Source: an uncultured Acidobacteriia bacterium
GTDB lineage: Bacteria > Acidobacteriota > Terriglobia > Bryobacterales > Bryobacteraceae
Assembly (NCBI GenBank): GCA_903929755.1
Contig: CAIYVZ010000210.1
Span: forward strand, 1-49,974
Reading direction: 5' to 3'
Length of the DNA: 49,974 nt
Shown here: positions 44,822 through 49,974 of the stretch, in pieces
Layout: the number at the start of each line of letters is the position of its first letter
Numbering within the stretch: the stretch's first letter is position 1
Notes under the pieces: model-generated
Told to the model about the DNA's origin: nothing
The model's input: the letters and a program-made list of their open reading frames with translations, nothing else
Databases searched by the model: none
Translations under genes and position numbers: made by a program

Positions 44822-45607
44822 TCAGGCGCCGAGCAGTCCGGCCAGTTCCGGAACGCTGTTGACGACCAGATCGAAGTCGCCAGGCTTCGCTCTGTCGGCC
44901 TTCGCTGCATCGCCATATTCCCGAGGCCGGTAAATGAAGGCGGTCTGCAATCCGGCCTCCCGCGCCGCTTTCAGATCGTTTAGATGAGCCGCTGCCAGCA
45001 TTGTCTCGGAGGGTTTATTTCCCAGGATCTCGGCCGCCATTAGGTACGCTTCCCGGTCGGGCTTGTAGTGCCGGGCAAGTTCCGCCGAGAGGACCACATC
45101 CCAGGGCAATCCCGAGAACTTCGCCATGTCATTCAGGAGCGAGACATTACCGTTTGAAAGGGGCCCGATGGTGAATTTCTGCTTGATGCGTATGAGGCCG
45201 GGCACCGAGTCCGGCCAGGGCTTCAGGCGATGCCAGACGAAGTTCCAGTGGCGTTTCTCGTCTTCGGTCAGGCCGCTGATGCCGAACTCCACCAGGAGGT
45301 CTTCCAGCACCATTCGATGGAGCTCATCCAGCTTTTTCCAGGGTAGCTGGCCCTGCCGAACCTTATCCATCGAAGGCATGTAGCCCGCCCGCCAGCGATC
45401 GGCAAACTTCGCCCAATCTATGTGCAGATCCCTGGCCTTGCCCCAGGCAGCGCCCTCGGCCACAATTGACCCGCGCCAGTCCACGATAGTTCCGAAAGTA
45501 TCGAAGAGGACAGCCTTTGGGCGGAGCGGCGCTGCGTGGGCGGGCAAGGCTGCGAGGGTGGCCAGGCCGGACACTGCCAACAATGACTCCCGACGATTCA
45601 TTCGCAT
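44822..45607 (-). CDS. Exported haloacid dehalogenase-type HAD hydrolase
   Basis: A 261-residue HAD-superfamily protein close to type II 2-haloacid dehalogenases. An N-terminal signal with [11 protein letters not shown] is of twin-arginine type (1-26). The nucleophile is Asp36 in [19 protein letters not shown] holds the motif II Ser, HYKPDREAY the Lys, and [15 protein letters not shown] the last motif. An exported HAD dehalogenase is uncommon; the substrate is unknown. The divergent FAH hydrolase starts within 55 bases. Confidence 0.88.
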   Translation of the reverse strand: MRMNRRESLLAVSGLATLAALPAHAAPLRPKAVLFDTFGTIVDWRGSIVAEGAAWGKARDLHIDWAKFADRWRAGYMPSMDKVRQGQLPWKKLDELHRMVLEDLLVEFGISGLTEDEKRHWNFVWHRLKPWPDSVPGLIRIKQKFTIGPLSNGNVSLLNDMAKFSGLPWDVVLSAELARHYKPDREAYLMAAEILGNKPSETMLAAAHLNDLKAAREAGLQTAFIYRPREYGDAAKADRAKPGDFDLVVNSVPELAGLLGA

Positions 45608-45660
45608 ATTCTATGCCAGCGGTCACTGAAACAAAAGGGTTCGATATCCTGAAAGGGCTT

Positions 45661-46521
45661 ATGCGCCTCATGACTTTCCGCTACGGCGGCCAGGATCACG
45701 CCGGTGTGGTTACCCCGGATGGTGTTGTACCTGTTCTCGAGATCAATACCAAATACGATCTGCACGTTCCGAACAGCCTGCTCGAGATTATTCAGCAGGG
45801 TATTCGCGAGATACCAACTTCTGGTGTTTCGGCCATTTCGCTGGCCAAGGTGGAGCCCCGCCTGCCGTACGCGGTGCCGCCCAAGATTTATTGCATCGGC
45901 CTGAACTACAAGTCGCACGCCGAAGACATTGCGGAGAAACAGCCCGAAGAACCGGGCAGCTTCATGAAGCCGGCGTCGTGCATGTTCCAGCCAGGTGGCA
46001 ACATTGTTCTGCCGCCCACTGAAGTTTCTAACGACGTGGACGCGGAGGGCGAGCTCGGCGTCATCATCGGCCGGACCTGCCGCTTCGTGCCGGTTGAGAA
46101 GGCGCGCGAAGTGATCTACGGGTTCACCACGACTCTCGATCTTACCGCGCTCGACGTCCTCCGCAAGAACCCCCGCTACCTCACCCGAGCCAAGAGCATC
46201 GACACCTTTTTCAGCTTCGGCCCCGTCATCGTGACGGCCGACGAAGTGAACGACATCGACGGTCTTGAAGTGATCACCGAGCACAACGAAGGCATCTGCT
46301 CCCGTGATTTCGTGCGCAACATGAAGCACAAACCGCTCAATCTGATCTCGTTCCACAGCGACTTCTTTACGCTCCAGCCTGGCGATGTTATCTCCACTGG
46401 TTGCCCGAAGGGCGCCCGTATCAAAGCCGGTGATCGTGTCCGCGCCCGGATTGAAGGCGTTGGAACCACTTCCGCGAATGTCACCCAGGGTGAGCGCGTC
46501 CCGTTCGGCTTTACAGCTTGA
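45661..46521 (+). CDS. Fumarylacetoacetate hydrolase-family protein
   Basis: A 286-residue FAH-fold hydrolase or decarboxylase-like enzyme. The metal ligands lie in DVDAEGELGVIIGRTCR and DLTALDV. IYCIGLNYKSHAEDI and DVISTGCPKGARI are typical. ATG at 45661 is chosen because AAAGGG lies at the right distance and MRLMTFRYGG is the standard start; an in-frame ATG at 45613 is possible. Such enzymes act on beta-diketo acids in aromatic or sugar acid degradation. Confidence 0.9.
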   Translation: MRLMTFRYGGQDHAGVVTPDGVVPVLEINTKYDLHVPNSLLEIIQQGIREIPTSGVSAISLAKVEPRLPYAVPPKIYCIGLNYKSHAEDIAEKQPEEPGSFMKPASCMFQPGGNIVLPPTEVSNDVDAEGELGVIIGRTCRFVPVEKAREVIYGFTTTLDLTALDVLRKNPRYLTRAKSIDTFFSFGPVIVTADEVNDIDGLEVITEHNEGICSRDFVRNMKHKPLNLISFHSDFFTLQPGDVISTGCPKGARIKAGDRVRARIEGVGTTSANVTQGERVPFGFTA

Positions 46522-46544
46522 CCTGCATCAAAGACTGCTAGAAT

Positions 46545-46904
46545 ATGACTGTGCCCTCCGGCCTCAAACGCTTGATTCTGTGGGATTATCCCCGCGGCGT
46601 CTGGCAATACGACATCGTGTGTGCCGCGATCCTCGCGTTTATGGCATTTACGCCTCGCGAGTGGTTTCGCGACCAGCCGCGGATCGCCCATTCCAGCCAG
46701 ATTACGTCGCTGCCCGGTCATGGGGAGCAGATGTTCTGGATTGAACCGGAACTGGTGGCTTCCGTTCCTGAACCCCAGCGCCTGCAGGTATTAAGCCGAA
46801 TTCTGACCCAGCGTACGGGTAAGAAACAGGTTGTGGTGCGGGTGGATCCGATTATGGATGCCGAGCAGGAGTTGAAGGGCTACCTGGCGTTTGGTACCCC
46901 TTAA
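46545..46904 (+). CDS. Small single-pass membrane protein of unknown function
   Basis: A 119-residue protein with one hydrophobic segment (YDIVCAAILAFMAFTP, about 22-37) and a soluble C-terminal part (QRLQVLSRILTQRTGKKQVVVRVDP) resembling small periplasmic partner domains such as ExbD-like folds. I do not recognise a family. It ends 7 bases before the LolA-like gene, so the two are likely an operon. Confidence 0.72.
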   Translation: MTVPSGLKRLILWDYPRGVWQYDIVCAAILAFMAFTPREWFRDQPRIAHSSQITSLPGHGEQMFWIEPELVASVPEPQRLQVLSRILTQRTGKKQVVVRVDPIMDAEQELKGYLAFGTP

Positions 46905-46911
46905 GAGCCTT

Positions 46912-47607
46912 ATGGCCGTCTCCCTGTCTGTGAAGCTGTCTTTCGCATTCTTCTGTGTATCTGCCGTTGTCCCCCTCAGCGCGCAGTCGCTTGACAGCGT
47001 CTTTTCTCATCTGGACAAGTCGGCTGAGGGCTTCAAGACGTTGTCGGCAGACATCAAACAGACAGCCCATACCGCTATCGTGAACGACGATTCCGCCGAA
47101 AGCGGCACCATTCGTCTCAAGCGCGTCAAGGCGGGCGAAACTCACATTCTGGTCGATTTCACTACGCCTTCCGCTAAAACGGTTTCGATTGCGGCTGGTG
47201 ATGTCAGCATCTATATGCCGAAAGCCAAGACCGTCCAGATTTATGACCTGCGCAGCAAACGCAGCATTCTGGAGCAGGGTATGCTGCTCGGTTTTGGCGC
47301 TACCAGTGCAGAGATCAAGGCCGCGTACGAGGTTACTTACGTCGGCCAGGAGACCATTGCCGGCCAGGCTGCCGGACATATCCGGCTGGTTCCGAAATCG
47401 AAGGAAGTGCTGCAGAGCCTGAAGGCCGCCGACCTCTGGATTTCGGATTCCCTCGGCGTCCCGGTGCAGCAAAAATTTCTCACCTCCGGCACCGGCGATT
47501 ACACGCTGATTCTGTACACCAATCTGAAGATCAACCCGTCTTTGTCCGATAAAGATCTGAAGCTGAATGTGCCGAAGGGTGTCCAGACCCAGCAAATCGG
47601 CAAATAA
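46912..47607 (+). CDS. LolA-like outer-membrane lipoprotein carrier protein
   Basis: A 231-residue periplasmic protein. The signal peptide is about 1-23 (...FCVSAVVPLSAQS). The fold is LolA-like: LDKSAEGFKTLSADIKQTAHTA, GTIRLKRVKAGETHILVDF, VSIYMPKAKTVQIYDL and GVPVQQKFL. LolA proteins carry lipoproteins to the outer membrane. ATG at 46912 is chosen for the signal peptide; a TTG at 46891 is possible. Confidence 0.85.
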   Translation: MAVSLSVKLSFAFFCVSAVVPLSAQSLDSVFSHLDKSAEGFKTLSADIKQTAHTAIVNDDSAESGTIRLKRVKAGETHILVDFTTPSAKTVSIAAGDVSIYMPKAKTVQIYDLRSKRSILEQGMLLGFGATSAEIKAAYEVTYVGQETIAGQAAGHIRLVPKSKEVLQSLKAADLWISDSLGVPVQQKFLTSGTGDYTLILYTNLKINPSLSDKDLKLNVPKGVQTQQIGK

Positions 47608-47621
47608 CACTCTGGGCGCGG

Positions 47622-48692
47622 ATGAAGCTCAACGCGAAAAGACTCCCGTGGCTCGACTGGATGCGCGGAATCGGCGCACTCATCATGCTCCAGGGCCACG
47701 TCTTCCACTCGTTCATCCGCAACGACCTGCGGCATGACGGCCCTTACCTGATCTCGCAATTCGTCGGGGGCATGCCCCCTGCACTCTTCCTTTTCCTTCT
47801 CGGCGTGACGTTCAGTTTCCTAATGGATAGCCAGATTCGCCGAGGTGCGGAGCCCCTGGAGCGTGTCAAAGGTGCAGCCAGGCGCTCCGGCTACCTCTTC
47901 CTGGCCGCGTTCGCCTTCCGGTTGCAACTCTGGCTCGTCTCCATCGATAAAAGCCCCTGGACGGACCTGCTGCGCGTCGATATTCTCAATGCGATGGGGA
48001 TGTCACTGCTGCTGCTCTCGCCGGTGGCCGCGTTCACTACGAAGGAGCGAATTCGCCTGAGTGCGGTGTTGGGCGTTGCAATCGCCTGCGTCGCTCCGTT
48101 CGTTTCGGCGATTCCGTGGGGGCCGGTCCCGGGGGGCGTGAAGTATTACTTCATCCCCGATCCTTTGAATTTCGGCGTCTTTCCCTGGGCGGCCTTTGTA
48201 GCGTTCGGTTTAAGCGCAGGCAGTCTGCTGCGGAGCCTGAGACCGGAGGAAACGGACCGGGCGATGCAGTGGTTTGGCTGGGGCGGGCTCGCGATGGCGC
48301 TTGGGGCGTGGGGCATATCCAATATGTCGCTCAGCATCTACCCGAATGCAGATTTCTGGCTCAACAGTCCGGGCCTGATCTTTATTAAGCTCGGGGTGGT
48401 GTTGATTCTGATGTCGTTCTCCTGGGCCTGGAATCTGGGCCTTGACCCTGCGAAGTGGAGCCTGGTCCGCCAGTTCGGGACCACCAGTTTACTGGTCTAC
48501 TGGGTCCACGTGGAACTGGTTTATGGCAAGACATTCTGGTACTTCAAAGAACGCCTGACCGCAGGGCCCACGGTGGCCATGGCGATCTTCATCATTGTGC
48601 TGATGCTGGGTCTTTCGCTGCTGCGCACCAACTGGACAGAGGTAAGGGTCCGGTTCTTCACCCCCGAGCGGCGCCCAACTTCGGTATCCTGA
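47622..48692 (+). CDS. Heparan-alpha-glucosaminide acetyltransferase-like membrane protein (DUF1624 type)
   Basis: A 356-residue polytopic membrane protein with about ten helices. The start, RLPWLDWMRGIGALIMLQGHVFHSF, matches the catalytic first segment of HGSNAT/DUF1624 acyltransferase-like proteins (a conserved His after a D.R.G motif). FPWAAFVAFGLSAG and TTSLLVYWVHVELVYG are further family positions. It may O- or N-acetylate cell-envelope sugars. It follows the LolA-like gene by 14 bases. Confidence 0.82.
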   Translation: MKLNAKRLPWLDWMRGIGALIMLQGHVFHSFIRNDLRHDGPYLISQFVGGMPPALFLFLLGVTFSFLMDSQIRRGAEPLERVKGAARRSGYLFLAAFAFRLQLWLVSIDKSPWTDLLRVDILNAMGMSLLLLSPVAAFTTKERIRLSAVLGVAIACVAPFVSAIPWGPVPGGVKYYFIPDPLNFGVFPWAAFVAFGLSAGSLLRSLRPEETDRAMQWFGWGGLAMALGAWGISNMSLSIYPNADFWLNSPGLIFIKLGVVLILMSFSWAWNLGLDPAKWSLVRQFGTTSLLVYWVHVELVYGKTFWYFKERLTAGPTVAMAIFIIVLMLGLSLLRTNWTEVRVRFFTPERRPTSVS

Positions 48693-48717
48693 ACCTGCCT
48701 CATCCTACAATGAGCGG

Positions 48718-49590
48718 ATGCGAGGCATTTTCACTGCAAGCTTGCTGCTGGTAACGCTGCTCCCCGCGCAGGAGCGGCCTTCGTCCTGCAACAGCTGCCC
48801 GACGTGGAACGCGGCCCAAACACCCTTCCGCCTTTACGGCAACACGTACTATGTGGGGACTCATGGCCTGAGCGCGCTGCTGATCACGTCGGAGAAAGGC
48901 CATATCCTGATTGACGCCGGGCTACCCGAATCCGCACCGCGCATCGTGGAGAACATTCGTGCCCTGGGTTTTCGAGTGGAGGACATTCAGCTGATTGTCA
49001 ATTCACACGTTCATTTCGATCACGGCGGTGGCCTGGCTGAACTCCAGGAGCTAAGCGGGGCCCGCGTTGCCGCCAGTGCCTGGACGGCCGACGTGATGAG
49101 GCGGGGACTCGTCCCCCGCGATGACCCGCAGTACGGCGCCATTATCGCCTCGCCAAAGATCGCGACCAAAGTGGAAACTTTCAAAGACGGCGAAACCCTT
49201 ACTCTCGCTGCCCTCGCTGTGACGGCTCATCTTACCCCGGGGCACACACCTGGCGGCACCAGCTGGACCTGGAAAGCCTGCGAAAACAACCGCTGTCTGA
49301 ACTTCGTCTATGCCGACAGCCTGACTGCCGTCTCCGCTGAGGGCTACCAGTACAGTCAGCGCAAACAATACCCTCACGCGGAGGACTTCGAAAGCAGTTT
49401 CAGGTTTCTGGAAAGCATCCCCTGCGACGTTCTTGTCACCCCTCACCCGGAAGCCGGAGAGCTCTGGGATCACCTGGCGATGCGACCAACAAATCCCAAC
49501 GCCCTCGTGAATCCCAACGCCTGTCGGAGCCTCGCTGCGGGGTTGCGCGAAAAGCTAAGACTGCGCCTGGCCGGCGAAGTTACAAAGTAG
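48718..49590 (+). CDS. Subclass B3-like metallo-beta-lactamase fold protein
   Basis: A 290-residue exported protein. The signal peptide is about 1-18 (...LLLVTLLPAQ). The zinc ligands are His97, His99, Asp101 and His102 (SHVHFDHGGG), His176 (GHTPGG) and His243 (TPHPEA), the full B3 set. FRLYGNTYYVGTHGLSALLI, WTWKACENNRCLNFVYADSL and CDVLVTPHP match B3 enzymes. Such proteins in soil bacteria can hydrolyse beta-lactams, but lactonase-like roles also occur; activity cannot be told from sequence. Confidence 0.88.
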   Translation: MRGIFTASLLLVTLLPAQERPSSCNSCPTWNAAQTPFRLYGNTYYVGTHGLSALLITSEKGHILIDAGLPESAPRIVENIRALGFRVEDIQLIVNSHVHFDHGGGLAELQELSGARVAASAWTADVMRRGLVPRDDPQYGAIIASPKIATKVETFKDGETLTLAALAVTAHLTPGHTPGGTSWTWKACENNRCLNFVYADSLTAVSAEGYQYSQRKQYPHAEDFESSFRFLESIPCDVLVTPHPEAGELWDHLAMRPTNPNALVNPNACRSLAAGLREKLRLRLAGEVTK

Positions 49591-49645
49591 TGTGCGGGAC
49601 TTAGTTGGTAAGGTCAGGATTTCTCAGGCCCGGATAGCAAAGCAA

Positions 49646-49679
49646 AACGGGCGAGCCGGTTGTCACCGAATCGCCCGTT
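49646..49679 (-). terminator. Terminator of the tRNA-Thr gene
   Basis: A 9-bp stem AACGGGCGA/TCGCCCGTT (49646-49654 with 49671-49679) with an inner CGGT/ACCG pairing. On the minus strand it is followed by TTTT. It lies 10 bases after the tRNA. Confidence 0.75.
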
Positions 49680-49688
49680 GCGGAAATC

Positions 49689-49764
49689 TGGAGCCACCCG
49701 TCAGAATCGAACTGACGACCCTCTCATTACGAATGAGATGCTCTACCAACTGAGCTAGGGTGGC
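49689..49764 (-). tRNA. tRNA-Thr (anticodon CGU)
   Basis: A complete 76-base cloverleaf on the minus strand with encoded CCA end. The acceptor stem is GCCACCC/GGGTGGC and the anticodon stem CTCAT/ATGAG surrounds the loop TTCGTAA. The T-loop reads GTTCGATTC. The gene is followed by its own hairpin terminator. Confidence 0.95.
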
Positions 49765-49888
49765 CTCGTGTGAACACGAACTTATTCTTTTATAACACAC
49801 AGTTTTTCACGCTTTCCCTATGCTCTAATGAGGGGGCGTGCGACCTGAAAGTGGAGTCCCGTGGAGGTTTCTTTTTTGTTGCGTAAAG

Positions 49889-49910
49889 CCTAGCGTATAG
49901 CTACGCTAGG
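49889..49910 (+). other. Hairpin just before the ribosome site of the last gene
   Basis: A perfect 9-bp stem CCTAGCGTA/TACGCTAGG around a TAGC loop. It ends four bases before GGAGG of the gene at 49925. No long T-run follows, so it looks like a leader-RNA or operator element, not a terminator. Confidence 0.55.
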
Positions 49911-49924
49911 TTCAGGAGGCTCTC

Positions 49925-49974
49925 ATGATTACTGCATTGCCGGCATTGGAAACAGAACGCTCCGAGATTCAACG
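49925..49974 (+). CDS. Start of an unidentified protein (cut by window edge)
   Basis: ATG at 49925 follows a strong AGGAGG at the right distance and opens MITALPALETERSEIQ, still open at the edge. Too little is visible to name the family. Confidence 0.6.
   Translation, partial: MITALPALETERSEIQ

Overview
This window looks like chromosomal DNA of a soil-type Acidobacteriota, most likely of the Solibacter/Bryobacter/Paludibaculum group. The case rests on two very large Oar-like TonB-dependent receptors with N-terminal carboxypeptidase-regulatory domains, a TIGR03435-type protein, a ThuA-like protein beside a twin-arginine Gfo/Idh/MocA oxidoreductase, high G+C, and many secreted proteins. The assignment is inference from gene content. 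No rRNA is present.

Layout. 1-8.5 kb: an Oar-like receptor and a ThuA-like protein, then a duplicated and partly decayed ThuA/oxidoreductase 3' region that brackets a PIN-domain toxin-antitoxin pair and a HEAT-like protein, then the intact oxidoreductase. 8.5-14.3 kb: a five-gene type III-A-like CRISPR effector operon in the order csm1(cas10)-csm2-csm3-csm4-csm5. 14.3-18.8 kb: a monooxygenase gene remnant, a BON-domain protein, the CstA/YbdD peptide-uptake pair and a TPR protein. 18.8-22.3 kb: a leftward group with two small membrane proteins, nadK, tlyA, a polyprenyl synthase and xseB. 22.3-33.3 kb: an esterase/propeller fusion, an ECF sigma/anti-sigma/secreted-protein operon, an amidohydrolase, an epimerase, a leftward flippase-FmdE-ThiE operon and a gluconate permease. 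33.3-39.8 kb: orphan hicB with a hicA relic, a second Oar-like receptor flanked by a duplicated piece of the neighbouring transglutaminase gene, and that gene intact. 39.8-50 kb: mostly core genes (lepA, ribH, nusB, nuoB, a LolA-like protein, tRNA-Thr) with a HAD enzyme, a FAH hydrolase, an acyltransferase-like membrane protein and a B3-type metallo-beta-lactamase fold protein.

The most unusual item is the csm operon. Its Cas10 subunit is short, has no visible HD nuclease motif, and has a broken GGDD cyclase motif (Gly-Ala-Ala-Asp). Csm3 keeps the aspartate expected for target RNA cleavage. Csm2 carries a roughly 175-residue disordered N-terminal extension rich in Gly, Arg and Pro, and Csm4 carries a roughly 170-residue Val/Ala/Glu/Pro tail. 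Both tails were built by expansion of in-frame 15-bp units. No CRISPR array, cas6, cas1/cas2 or CARF effector gene is visible in the window. This suggests an RNA-guided RNA-cutting complex without cyclic-oligoadenylate signalling, or a repurposed complex; that is inference.

A second theme is that two blocks (the TA/HEAT insert and the second receptor) sit between an intact gene and a decayed duplicate of the same gene's 3' end. This suggests recombination events that copied flanking DNA.
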